In this document: one piece after another, positions 8,308 to 15,765 of the stretch
Layout: the number at the start of each line of letters is the position of its first letter
How positions within the stretch are numbered: the first letter of the stretch is position 1
DNA from: Aphodovivens avicola
GTDB taxonomy: Bacteria; Actinomycetota; Coriobacteriia; Coriobacteriales; Eggerthellaceae
NCBI GenBank assembly: GCA_018712515.1
Contig: DVGW01000022.1
Coordinates: forward strand, 1 to 64,000
Reading direction: 5' to 3'
DNA: 64,000 nt
Notes under the pieces: generated by a model
What the model was told of the DNA's origin: nothing
What the model saw: the letters and a program-made list of their open reading frames with translations, nothing else
Database searches by the model: none
Made by a program: the position numbers and the translations under genes

Positions 8308-9069
8308 ATGAGTCTGTCGACCAGGATCGCCCGCCGCGTCATCCTCGCCGAGAAGGAACGCTATCCCTTCAAGAACTACCGCCATGCACGGGGCGGAAGC
8401 GTCCTGTTCGTGGGATGCAACGTCGCCTCGCTCTACCCGCGGACCGTCGCGGCGGTGCGCGGGGTCTTCGAGGAGCGCTTGGGCGTCGGCTGTGCCTTCG
8501 ACTGCTGCGGATCGCCGCTGCAGCTGGAGGGTTTCGACGCGCGGGCGCTCCGGGTGCGCGACGGCGTCGTGGGTCGTTTGCGTGCGCGCGGGGTGCGCGA
8601 GGTCATCGCGCTCTGTCCCAACTGCGCGTCGATGTTCTCCGACGTGCCGGATCTGCGAGTGACCAGCGTGTACGCCAAACTGCGCGAGCTGGGCGTCGGG
8701 CGTGTGCTCGATCCCGACGGCGCCGTGTTCGTCCCTTGTCCCGACCGCGCGCAGCATACGTGGCTCGCCGATGTGCTCGCGTGCTTCGGCGGAGCGCCTC
8801 CGGTGCTCGATCGGGCGCCGTGCTGCGGATTGGGGAGGGGCAGCCTGCAGGACCCCGATCGCTCGCGCAGGATGGCGCGGCGCTGCTTGGAGCAGGCGCG
8901 CGCGGCGGCCGACGGTCCGCTTTACGTGTACTGCGCCTCCTGCGCGGGGCAGTTCGCCTCATGCGGCGAGGCGGGCGTGCGCTACGTGCTGGCGGAGCTT
9001 CTGGGCACGGGGGAGGGGCCCGACGTCGGCTCCTCGCTCGCGAACCGGGCGTGCGCTACGTTTCTGTAG
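8308..9069 (+). CDS. CCG-domain cysteine-rich protein (heterodisulfide-reductase type)
   Basis: This 253-residue soluble protein carries two cysteine-rich CCG-type repeats like those in HdrB, LutA/LldE and GlpC. The cysteine blocks are FVGCN, FDCCGSP, CPNC in the first half and VPCP, APCCGLG, YCASCAGQF in the second. In this family such sites bind an Fe-S cluster or form catalytic disulfides in electron transfer. There is no ferredoxin domain, so a partner would have to supply electrons. The ATG at 8308 lies one base after the previous stop with GAGGAG upstream; a GTG at 8299 in the same frame is the alternative. It is the only apparent redox gene in a run of membrane and transferase genes, which makes its role there intriguing and unknown. 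Confidence 0.72.
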   Translation: MSLSTRIARRVILAEKERYPFKNYRHARGGSVLFVGCNVASLYPRTVAAVRGVFEERLGVGCAFDCCGSPLQLEGFDARALRVRDGVVGRLRARGVREVIALCPNCASMFSDVPDLRVTSVYAKLRELGVGRVLDPDGAVFVPCPDRAQHTWLADVLACFGGAPPVLDRAPCCGLGRGSLQDPDRSRRMARRCLEQARAAADGPLYVYCASCAGQFASCGEAGVRYVLAELLGTGEGPDVGSSLANRACATFL

Positions 9070-9174
9070 GCGATGGCCGGCGCCGGATTGGTTTTCGTTT
9101 GGGTCGCGGCGCTCGAGCATGGCTCGGGATGCGGCGGAGATGGTGGTTGACGGATGAGAAAGGAGGAGGCAGGC

Positions 9175-9879
9175 ATGGCGAAAGGGGGATCCGCCCATGA
9201 TGCGGCCGATCGCGGCGCGCTCGTCATGCTCACGCGCGCCCCTCTGCCAGGACGTGCGAAGACGCGCATGATGCCCCAGCTCAGCGCCTCCGAATGCGCG
9301 GATCTCCAGCGTTGCCTGCTTCGGGACGCCGCGCTTCTGTGCCGCAGCCTCCCGTCATCCGTGGACGTCTTCGTCGCCTATGCGCCGGAGGGCGGCCGGG
9401 AAGCCGTCAGCTCGGCGTTCGACGCTCCTGCGGAGTATTTCGCGCAGCGCGGCCGCGACATCGGGGAGCGCATGCTCGACGCGGCGCGCCATGTGTTGTC
9501 CGCCGGCTACGGTAGATGCGCCCTGATCGGCTCCGATGCGCCGGAGCTCGAAGCGTCGGACGTCGAGCGCGCGCTATCGCGGCTCGACGGCTGCGACGCC
9601 GCGTTCGTGCCATCGACGGACGGCGGGTACTGCCTGATCGCCTTGAAGGCGGCCGAAGAGGCGCTGTTCTCCTTGGAGTCGTATGGGCATGGCGCGGTGC
9701 TCCGCCAGACGCTGGACGCCGCCTCCGCCGCGGGACTATCCTGCGACGTGCTCCCCGCGATCGACGACATCGATTGCTGGGACGATGCCGTCTTGCTGCT
9801 TGCGCGCGCGGAGGCCGACCCGCGCAAACGCGAGCTGAGCGTCGTGCGGTTTTTGCGCGGGATCGAGGCTGCACGATGA
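9175..9879 (+). CDS. TIGR04282-like (DUF2064) transferase
   Basis: This 234-residue GT-A-fold protein matches the DUF2064/TIGR04282 family, which databases label arsenosugar biosynthesis glycosyltransferase. Characteristic blocks are VMLTRAPLPGRAKTRMMPQL near residue 18, LIGSDAPEL near residue 119, and PSTDGGYCLIAL near residue 144, which resemble a nucleotide-sugar binding site. The label comes from genomic context in other bacteria; no arsenic methyltransferase or ArsS-type radical SAM gene is near, so the product here is unlikely to be an arsenosugar. The ATG at 9175 follows AGGAGG; an upstream in-frame ATG at 9154 overlaps that site. Its stop overlaps the start of the next gene as ATGA, implying translational coupling. 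Confidence 0.8.
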   Translation: MAKGGSAHDAADRGALVMLTRAPLPGRAKTRMMPQLSASECADLQRCLLRDAALLCRSLPSSVDVFVAYAPEGGREAVSSAFDAPAEYFAQRGRDIGERMLDAARHVLSAGYGRCALIGSDAPELEASDVERALSRLDGCDAAFVPSTDGGYCLIALKAAEEALFSLESYGHGAVLRQTLDAASAAGLSCDVLPAIDDIDCWDDAVLLLARAEADPRKRELSVVRFLRGIEAAR

Positions 9880-10646
9880 GCGTCGAGGCCCGCAACGGCG
9901 CTGGGGCGCGTACGGGCGGCGGCGCGCGGGAGCATGCTGACCGGGCGAAACGCCCAGATGAAGCGACGATCTCGATCATCATCCCGACCCTCGACGAGGC
10001 GCGCGTCATCGACGCGTTGCTGTCCCAGCTCGAGCCCCTACGTAGCGGATGCGAGATCGTCTTCGTCGACGGCGGATCCTCCGACGGGACCCGCGACGCG
10101 ATCCTCGATGCGGGGTTCCGGCTGGTCGACGCACCGCGAGGCCGCGGCACCCAGCTCAACGCCGGCGCCCGCGCCTCAAGCGGGCAGATCCTGTTCTTCC
10201 TGCATGCCGACAGCGCGCTGCCGCCCGATCCCCTCGGCGAGATCCGCCGGGCGATGCGCGGGCGCCGCGTGGGATGCTTCGGCGTGCGCTTCGAGCCCTC
10301 CAGCCCGCTGATGCTCTGCTGCCGCCTCCTGTCTAATTTCCGCTGTTACGTACGACGGATCATGTTCGGCGACCAAGGCATCTTCATCGACCGCGATCTG
10401 TTCTTCGAAGTGGGCGGCTTCCCCGACCTGCCGCTCATGGAGGATTACCAGTTCTCGCTCGACCTGCGCGCGCGGGGGTTCCGCCCCGCGCCGACCCGCC
10501 GCAGGATCGCCACCTCGTCGCGTCGCTTTGGCACCACGCCCGCCTCGCGCATCAAGACGATGCTCCTCATGGGCCGGCTGCGCCGGATGTACCGCGAGGG
10601 CACGCCCGTCGAGGAGATCGCCCGCATCTACGGGCAGGCGCGCTGA
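9876..10646 (+). CDS. TIGR04283-like family 2 glycosyltransferase
   Basis: This 256-residue GT2 enzyme is of the TIGR04283 type, the usual neighbour of TIGR04282 proteins. It has a polar leader of about 30 residues, then ISIIIPTLDEARVI, the nucleotide-binding VDGGSSDGT, the DxD-like FFLHADSALP, the acceptor-site GDQGIFI, and LMEDYQFSLDLRARG near the end. The ATG overlaps the preceding stop by four bases. The pair probably acts in sequence on one sugar or lipid acceptor, with the two VTT proteins moving the product; that is inference from gene order. Two hairpins follow before the converging importer operon. Confidence 0.83.
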   Translation: MSVEARNGAGARTGGGAREHADRAKRPDEATISIIIPTLDEARVIDALLSQLEPLRSGCEIVFVDGGSSDGTRDAILDAGFRLVDAPRGRGTQLNAGARASSGQILFFLHADSALPPDPLGEIRRAMRGRRVGCFGVRFEPSSPLMLCCRLLSNFRCYVRRIMFGDQGIFIDRDLFFEVGGFPDLPLMEDYQFSLDLRARGFRPAPTRRRIATSSRRFGTTPASRIKTMLLMGRLRRMYREGTPVEEIARIYGQAR

Positions 10647-10664
10647 AATACGGGGAAATACGAA

Positions 10665-10737
10665 GAGGGAGACGCGGAGGAGGGAATGCTCCTACGTCTC
10701 CCTCTCGGATGCGCCGCCGGGGGGAATAAGGCGGCGC
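10665..10737. terminator. Two hairpins between converging operons
   Basis: GAGGGAGACG (10665-10674) pairs with CGTCTCCCTC (10695-10704), with a further GGAG/CTCC inside. GCGCCGCC (10711-10718) pairs with GGCGGCGC (10730-10737). They lie between the stops at 10646 (+) and 10805 (-), so they could end transcription from both sides. Neither has a clear T-run, so termination may be of the U-less kind or rho-assisted. Confidence 0.5.
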
Positions 10738-10804
10738 GGAGAGTGGTTGTCCGGCATGACGCCTGCGCGTTCGGCGCCCTGCGGTCATGCCGCGCGGTGC
10801 CGCC

Positions 10805-11944
10805 TTACGCCTTGGGCACGGCGTTGGCGATGAGCTCGTCGAGCTCCTCGTCGGACAGATCGTAGCCGTAGAACGTGGAGTAGTAGCTCTTCGTCACATC
10901 CGCGATGCTGTCGTCGAACTTGTCGGGGTACAGCAGGCGGGGCAGCCACTGCATGCCCATGACCTGGTTGACCGTCGGCGGGTAGTTGAGCCAGTTGTAC
11001 GGCGTGCCGGGCGCTTCGTAGTAGTTGCCGTTGTCGATGGCGGCGATGCCGTCCCACGCCGGGTCGTCGGCGACGGTGTCGTAGATGCTGCCGGAGGCGA
11101 ACACGATGATGTCGGGATTCCAAAGCGCGATCTGCTCGAGGCTGGTCTCGGAACCCTGGCCCTGGTTGGAGGCGTTGCCCATCACCGCGAGGTTGTCGGC
11201 GCACATGTCGACGACCTGGGCCTGGAAGACGCCCTTGCCGAGCACGTTGGTGCCGTCCTCGCCCAGGATGTAGAGCAGGTTGGCGCGCTCCTCCTCGGGG
11301 ATGGATGCCATGACGTCCTGCACCTCGTCGTAGGCGTTGCGGCAGTACGCGGCGAGCTCGTTTCCGCGCTCCTCCATGCCGAGGAGCTTGCCGAGGGTCT
11401 CGTACGCGGCACCGTAGTCGCTGATGGCGCACTCGACGAACACCACGGGGATGCCGAGCTGCTCCTGCAGCGTGTCCATATCCTCCTCAAGGCCCTCCTT
11501 CGCCTCGCCGGTGTCGATGATGACCTGCGGCTCGGCGGCGGCGAGCGCCTCGCGGTTGATGTCGCCCTTGCCGCCGAACGCGGCGCCGAACACGGGCAGG
11601 TCGGCCAGCTCCTCACCGAAGTATTTCAGCTCGGCTTCGGACGGGTCGGTTGCCAGGCCGACCATCAGATCGGGCGCCATGGTGAGCAGCACCTGGTTGG
11701 CGGTGGAGCCGGACGGGGCGATGCGCTCGATCTTGGCGGGCAGCTCGACCGTGCGGCCGAGGTCGTCGGTGAACTCGACGGTCTCCGCCGTTGCCTCCGC
11801 CGCCGTTTTCTGCTCGGCGTCTCCGCCCGATGACTCCCCGCCCGACGAGCAGCCGGTGACGGCGAACGCCAGGCCGAGGCACAGCGCCAGGGCGGCGATG
11901 ATCGCCAGCAGCCTCGAGGCGTCCTTCTTCGTTGTCATGCTCAT
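10805..11944 (-). CDS. Iron-chelate/cobalamin-type ABC substrate-binding lipoprotein
   Basis: This 379-residue extracytoplasmic binding protein is of the FepB/BtuF class (PF01497). A signal peptide ends in FAVTGC, the lipobox. The mature protein has TVEFTDDLGRTVELP, the usual family opening, then IERIAPSGSTANQVLLTMAPDLMVGL, and ends with a helical region rich in tyrosine and aspartate. It would capture a siderophore, heme or corrinoid and deliver it to the permease encoded upstream in the same direction; the ligand cannot be named. The first ATG (11944) is chosen because AAAGGAG sits five bases before it; a second ATG lies two codons later. About 80 bp separate it from the ATPase gene. Confidence 0.88.
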   Translation of the reverse strand: MSMTTKKDASRLLAIIAALALCLGLAFAVTGCSSGGESSGGDAEQKTAAEATAETVEFTDDLGRTVELPAKIERIAPSGSTANQVLLTMAPDLMVGLATDPSEAELKYFGEELADLPVFGAAFGGKGDINREALAAAEPQVIIDTGEAKEGLEEDMDTLQEQLGIPVVFVECAISDYGAAYETLGKLLGMEERGNELAAYCRNAYDEVQDVMASIPEEERANLLYILGEDGTNVLGKGVFQAQVVDMCADNLAVMGNASNQGQGSETSLEQIALWNPDIIVFASGSIYDTVADDPAWDGIAAIDNGNYYEAPGTPYNWLNYPPTVNQVMGMQWLPRLLYPDKFDDSIADVTKSYYSTFYGYDLSDEELDELIANAVPKA

Positions 11945-12025
11945 TCCCGCTCCTTTCCTATCAGCGTCGATGGCCGGCGGCGCCTCCGCCGCCGGGTCCC
12001 GGCAAGCCGATCTCCGTCCGCCGGC

Positions 12026-12808
12026 CTACCGTGCGATCTCTTTAACGGGCACGCATACACGCACCTTGTCGCCGTAAAGGGAGTTCACCTCCACGTCCAC
12101 CCCGTAGATGGCGCTCACGAGCTCCTTGGTGATCACCTCTTTGGGGTCGCCGTAGGCGAACACGCGCCCGTCGTTGATGACGAGCGTCTTGTCGGAATAG
12201 AGGAAAGCCTGGTCAGGCTGGTGCGTCGACTGGACGATGGAGAGCCCCTCGCGCGCCAGCTGCCGCACGCACGAGAGCACGCGCACGGTGTTGCCGTAGT
12301 CAAGCGCGCTCGTCGGCTCGTCCATGATGATGGTGCGCGCGTTCTGGGCGAGCGCGCGGGCGATGAGCACGAGCTGCTGCTCGCCGCCCGAGATCTGCGT
12401 GTAGGTGCGATGTGCCAGATGCTCGATCCCGATGCGCTCGAGCGCCGCGTAGGCCCGCTCGATATGGCGCGGCCCGGGGGAGCGCAGCATGCCCAAGTCG
12501 GTGCCCGTGCTCATAAGCACGACGTCGAGTACCTCGTAGTCGTACACTGGGGCATGCGACTGGGGGATGTAGGATATCTCGCGGGCGCGCTCCTTCACGG
12601 ACAGGGAGCGCATGTTCTTGCCGTTGACGAAGATGCTTCCCGTGTAGCGGCCGTTGAGCCCCAGGATGCAGCGGAACAGCGTCGATTTGCCCACCCCGTT
12701 CGGTCCGAGCACGTTGACGAGCGTGGCGTCGGGGATCGAGATGCTGATGTCGTGCAGCACCTCGTGGCGGCCGTACGAAAACGACAGATCCTTGATCTCG
12801 ATGCTCAT
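12026..12808 (-). CDS. FecCD-type importer ATPase
   Basis: This 260-residue ABC ATPase is of the FepC/BtuD type. It has Walker A GPNGVGKST near residue 35, the Q-loop YIPQSHAP, a signature ISGGEQQLVLIARALAQ near residue 139, Walker B TIIMDEPTSALD, and a switch histidine in STHQPDQAF. It energises uptake of the chelate through the permease, whose gene ends three bases before this start. The start matches the family N-terminus (IEIKDLSFSYGRHEVL). Cytoplasmic, bound to the permease dimer. Confidence 0.92.
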   Translation of the reverse strand: MSIEIKDLSFSYGRHEVLHDISISIPDATLVNVLGPNGVGKSTLFRCILGLNGRYTGSIFVNGKNMRSLSVKERAREISYIPQSHAPVYDYEVLDVVLMSTGTDLGMLRSPGPRHIERAYAALERIGIEHLAHRTYTQISGGEQQLVLIARALAQNARTIIMDEPTSALDYGNTVRVLSCVRQLAREGLSIVQSTHQPDQAFLYSDKTLVINDGRVFAYGDPKEVITKELVSAIYGVDVEVNSLYGDKVRVCVPVKEIAR

Positions 12809-12811
12809 CGG

Positions 12812-13903
12812 CTACACCTTCTTCTTCCTCGTGATCAGGTACAGGAAGAACGGGGCGCCGACGAAGGCCGTGAGGATGCCGATGGGGATCTCGGAGGTCG
12901 TCGCCAGGCGGGAGACGTTGTCGACGATGAGCAGGAAGCTCGCGCCCAGAAGCATGCTCGTGGGGATGAGCTTGCGGTAGTCGCTTCCCACCATCATGCG
13001 GCATAGATGCGGGATGACCAGGCCCACCCATCCGATCATGCCCGTGACCGACACGCTCGCCGCCGTGGCGAGCGTTGCCGCGACGATGATGACGAGGCGC
13101 AGCCGTCGCGCGTTGATGCCCATGGTCGCCGCCTCGTCGTCTCCCATCGTGAGGATGTTGATGCGCCAGCGCAGCGCGAACAGGACGATCACGCCGATCG
13201 CCATGGGGATGGCAGCGAGCATGATGTCGGACATCTTGGCACCCGTGAGGCTTCCCATGAGCCAGTAGGTGATGGCGGGCAGATCGTCGGTGGGGTCCGC
13301 GACGAGCTTGGTGAATGAGACGCCCGCCGAGAAGAGCGAGCTGATCATGGTTCCGGCAAGCACCGTCACCAGGATGCGGTTTCCTTTCGCACGGCTGCTC
13401 ACCAAAAGGACGAGGAGCACCGTCGCGATGGAGAAGGCGAAGGCGGAGACGGACACCCCGAACGCCGCGGATCCCGCTAGGATGGCGATCGCGGCGCCGA
13501 AGGCGGCTCCTTGCGAGGCGCCGAGGATGTCGGGGGACACGAGCGGGTTCTGAAACGTTCCTTGGAACGCGGCTCCCGCCGTGGCCAGGCAGCAGCCGAC
13601 CATGATCGCGAGCACGATGCGCGGCAGGCGCACGTTGAAGAACAGCGTCGCCTGCTGGTCGGTCCAGAACTGCTCGATGGAGATGCCGGGGATCTGGTCG
13701 ACGAGCATGGCGAGCGCCTGGAGGGGTTCGATAGGGTAGCGCCCGAGCATCAGCGACACGCAGACGGTGAGCACGAGGAAGACCGCCAGGCCGATGATGA
13801 CGGCGATGGCGCGACGCGTCGCGGCGCTGGGTCCGATCGCGGAGGCGGGACGGCCCGTGTCCGGCGCCCCGCTTCCTGCGATGATGTCTCTCTCGACGGC
13901 CAT
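12812..13903 (-). CDS. FecCD-type iron-chelate/cobalamin permease
   Basis: This 363-residue permease (FecCD family, PF01032) has about ten membrane segments. Family blocks include RLPRIVLAIMVGCCLATAGAAFQGTFQNPLVSPDILG near residues 95-130, a GAAFGAA stretch, and the coupling-helix region TMGINARRLRLVI followed by GMIGWVGLVIPHLCRMMVG. An N-terminal extension of about 30 polar residues precedes the first helix. It is the first gene of a permease, ATPase, binding-protein operon. The AT-rich 97 bp upstream, the most AT-rich stretch nearby, probably hold its promoter and any metal-responsive operator. Confidence 0.92.
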   Translation of the reverse strand: MAVERDIIAGSGAPDTGRPASAIGPSAATRRAIAVIIGLAVFLVLTVCVSLMLGRYPIEPLQALAMLVDQIPGISIEQFWTDQQATLFFNVRLPRIVLAIMVGCCLATAGAAFQGTFQNPLVSPDILGASQGAAFGAAIAILAGSAAFGVSVSAFAFSIATVLLVLLVSSRAKGNRILVTVLAGTMISSLFSAGVSFTKLVADPTDDLPAITYWLMGSLTGAKMSDIMLAAIPMAIGVIVLFALRWRINILTMGDDEAATMGINARRLRLVIIVAATLATAASVSVTGMIGWVGLVIPHLCRMMVGSDYRKLIPTSMLLGASFLLIVDNVSRLATTSEIPIGILTAFVGAPFFLYLITRKKKV

Positions 13904-14000
13904 GATCTCCTAAAGCGAATATACGCGAACACGAATAATACGTATCCCAGTATATCCTAAAACAATGATAGGCAATCGAGAATTATTCTGAAACGAGCAG
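13904..14000 (-). promoter_or_regulatory. AT-rich promoter region of the chelate importer
   Basis: Read on the minus strand, TTGCCT lies about 15 bases before TATACT, and an 8-bp palindrome ATACGTAT (13938-13945) sits closer to the gene. The region also holds several TTATT/AATAA tracts. The composition contrasts sharply with the surroundings. I cannot match it to a specific Fur or DtxR box, so metal control is only a suggestion from gene function. Confidence 0.4.
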
Positions 14001-14867
14001 TTATTTACGTTCGAGCGAGAGCATCTGGATGGCCTCGCCGAAGAGCTTGCCGGCGCCGTTCTTGACGGCGAAGCGGGTTTTCTCAGGGTCGCCCACGATG
14101 CTGCCCGCGAGCATGTCGACGCCCCATTTGAACAGGAACGGAGACATGACGACGCTCGGTCCCACCATGATCGTGCGGGCGTTTGCGGTCAGGTCGAGCA
14201 GGCGCGGCGCGGTCTTGTTGATGATGGTCACGCCCGTGATGAACGCGAAGTCGGTGCCGGGCATCACGTACTCGCAGGCGGGGTCGGGAGTGTCGTCCTC
14301 GGAGGACACGTTGCGCTCGAGGACGGTGAGGTCGGCGTACTCCTTGATACGGTCGACGTGGGGGAAGTGCCCGACGACGGTGACGCGCTGGCGGTGCCCC
14401 GCCTCCTGCTCGGCGGCCTGAACGCGCGGGCGCCACATCTCGAACGCGTCGAGCTTGCGGATCGTGCCGTCGGGCAGCTCGACGGGCGCGTCGTAGACGG
14501 CGCCGAGCGGATCGAGCAGCTCGGAGCGCGCGTACCAGGCGTTGAGGGCAGCCACGCCCAGCGTCGCCTCGTTGAAGTTCCATGACTTGGAGAGCTCCGC
14601 CACCTCGCGCAGCTCCATGCCGCGCAGATCGAGCGTGAAGCGTCGCGGCGCGCCGCCTGAGCAGGTGAAGCTCACGCCCATGCCGCACTCCGCCTCGAGG
14701 TAGCTCCAATGCGTGCCCAGGCAGTAGTCGACGACGCGCACGCCGTCGGGGATGCCGCCGATCAGGTGGTTGTAGAACTTCCACGGCGTGTTCTTGTCGT
14801 CGGTGCCGGGAAACGAGATCGACGTGTTCTCGGGATGGTCGGCGCGGCAGTGGTTATGGCAGCCCAT
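14001..14867 (-). CDS. DUF364 (PF04016) putative metal-chelation protein
   Basis: This 288-residue protein is of the DUF364 type, with a DUF4213-like N-terminal part. The first residues are MGCHNHC, a possible metal-binding or redox motif. The central part has LGVAALNAWYARS and the Rossmann-like VTVVGHFPHVDRIKEYADLTVLE; toward the end GTDFAFITGVTIINKTAPRLL and MVGPSVVMSPFLFKWGVD are typical of the family. DUF364 proteins are predicted to handle metals or metal complexes and often sit by metal-chelate ABC transporters, as here just upstream of the FecCD operon and in the same direction. The open frame extends to 15200, but the ATG at 14867 with AAAGGA upstream gives the family N-terminus. Confidence 0.72.
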   Translation of the reverse strand: MGCHNHCRADHPENTSISFPGTDDKNTPWKFYNHLIGGIPDGVRVVDYCLGTHWSYLEAECGMGVSFTCSGGAPRRFTLDLRGMELREVAELSKSWNFNEATLGVAALNAWYARSELLDPLGAVYDAPVELPDGTIRKLDAFEMWRPRVQAAEQEAGHRQRVTVVGHFPHVDRIKEYADLTVLERNVSSEDDTPDPACEYVMPGTDFAFITGVTIINKTAPRLLDLTANARTIMVGPSVVMSPFLFKWGVDMLAGSIVGDPEKTRFAVKNGAGKLFGEAIQMLSLERK

Positions 14868-14988
14868 GGTGCTCGTCCTTTCTCGCGCCCGCCGGGGCGG
14901 GTCTCTCCGATCGATTATCCGTAGGCGGAAATCTAGTGAAATAAGTATAATATAGGGGAAAGGTGATGGGTTCGAGGAAGGTCCGGGA

Positions 14989-15711
14989 ATGCTGTTCGTT
15001 CTGACCGGAGGCATCCAAACGGGGAAGACGCGTTGGCTGGGCCGCCTCGTCGAGGCGCTTGGAGCCGAAGGCGTGCGCTGCGCGGGCGTGATGGCTCCGG
15101 GCGTATGGCGCAAGCGACGGTGCGGGACGGCGCTGTCCGCGGGGGAGCTTGCCGTCGGATCGCGCGCGGAGTCGAGCTTTGAGAAGCTCGGCATCGACAA
15201 CGTGCTGCTTCCCGGCGGCGAGCGCGTCCCGTTCGCGCGCCGCGTCGACCTGGCGTGCCAGGCGGGTGCCTACGACAGCCGGAGCCAGTCGGCGCGGGCG
15301 GGCCTCGGCTGGGCGATCGACGACGCCGCCATCGCGCGCGTGAACGCGCATTTCCGGGAGCTTGCCGCGAAGGCAGGGCCGGAGATCGAAGCGGCGGAGT
15401 CTGTGGGCATGTCCGTTTCCGGCGTCGGATCCGCCGATCCTTCGCTGGCCGACGCCCGCCAGCACGTCGCCTCGCTGTTGATCGTCGACGAGCTGGGGCG
15501 TCTCGAGCTGAGGCGGGGCGAAGGCCTCGTCGAGGCGATGGCGCTGCTCGACCGCGGTCCGACCCGGGCGTTCCCGCATGCGCTCGTCGTCGTGCGCGAG
15601 GATCTGCTGCCGCTCGCCCACAAGCGCCTTGCCCCTGCTTGGAGCGCACCGGAGCCCATCCGCCCCGACGACGCGGGCGTCGACCGGGTGCGCGCGGCTC
15701 TCGGCATGTGA
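14989..15711 (+). CDS. THEP1/NTPase_1-like P-loop protein
   Basis: This 240-residue P-loop protein opens at once with MLFVLTGGIQTGKTRW, a Walker A motif typical of the THEP1/NTPase_1 family, and has a Walker B-like LLIVDELGRLELR near residue 160. Such proteins hydrolyse nucleotides in vitro but their role is unknown. It is divergent from the DUF364 gene, with about 120 bp between the two starts. Similar NTPases sit near molybdenum, iron and corrinoid genes in other anaerobes, so a link to the metal locus is possible. A TATAAT-like run (TATAATATA near 14947-14955) lies about 35 bases upstream of the ATG and may be its -10. Confidence 0.68.
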   Translation: MLFVLTGGIQTGKTRWLGRLVEALGAEGVRCAGVMAPGVWRKRRCGTALSAGELAVGSRAESSFEKLGIDNVLLPGGERVPFARRVDLACQAGAYDSRSQSARAGLGWAIDDAAIARVNAHFRELAAKAGPEIEAAESVGMSVSGVGSADPSLADARQHVASLLIVDELGRLELRRGEGLVEAMALLDRGPTRAFPHALVVVREDLLPLAHKRLAPAWSAPEPIRPDDAGVDRVRAALGM

Positions 15712-15752
15712 GGGGTGGCGCGGGGTTTCGGGGAGACGCCCCCGCTTTGCGC

Positions 15753-15765
15753 TACAATTGTGCGC
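15753..15765 (+). promoter_or_regulatory. Leaderless-type promoter of the fumarase gene
   Basis: TACAAT at 15753-15758 is followed by seven bases and then the ATG at 15766, the same geometry as at 5911-5924. No purine-rich ribosome-binding site lies between them. Transcription would start at or next to the start codon. There is no convincing -35. Confidence 0.5.

Noticed and set aside
6838..10646. Arsenosugar biosynthesis cluster
   Set aside because: Only the two transferase-type genes match the label; there is no arsenic methyltransferase, ArsS-type radical SAM enzyme or arsenic resistance gene.
14867..15200. N-terminal extension of the DUF364 gene
   Set aside because: The extension is low complexity, lies over the divergent NTPase gene, and lacks a ribosome-binding site.
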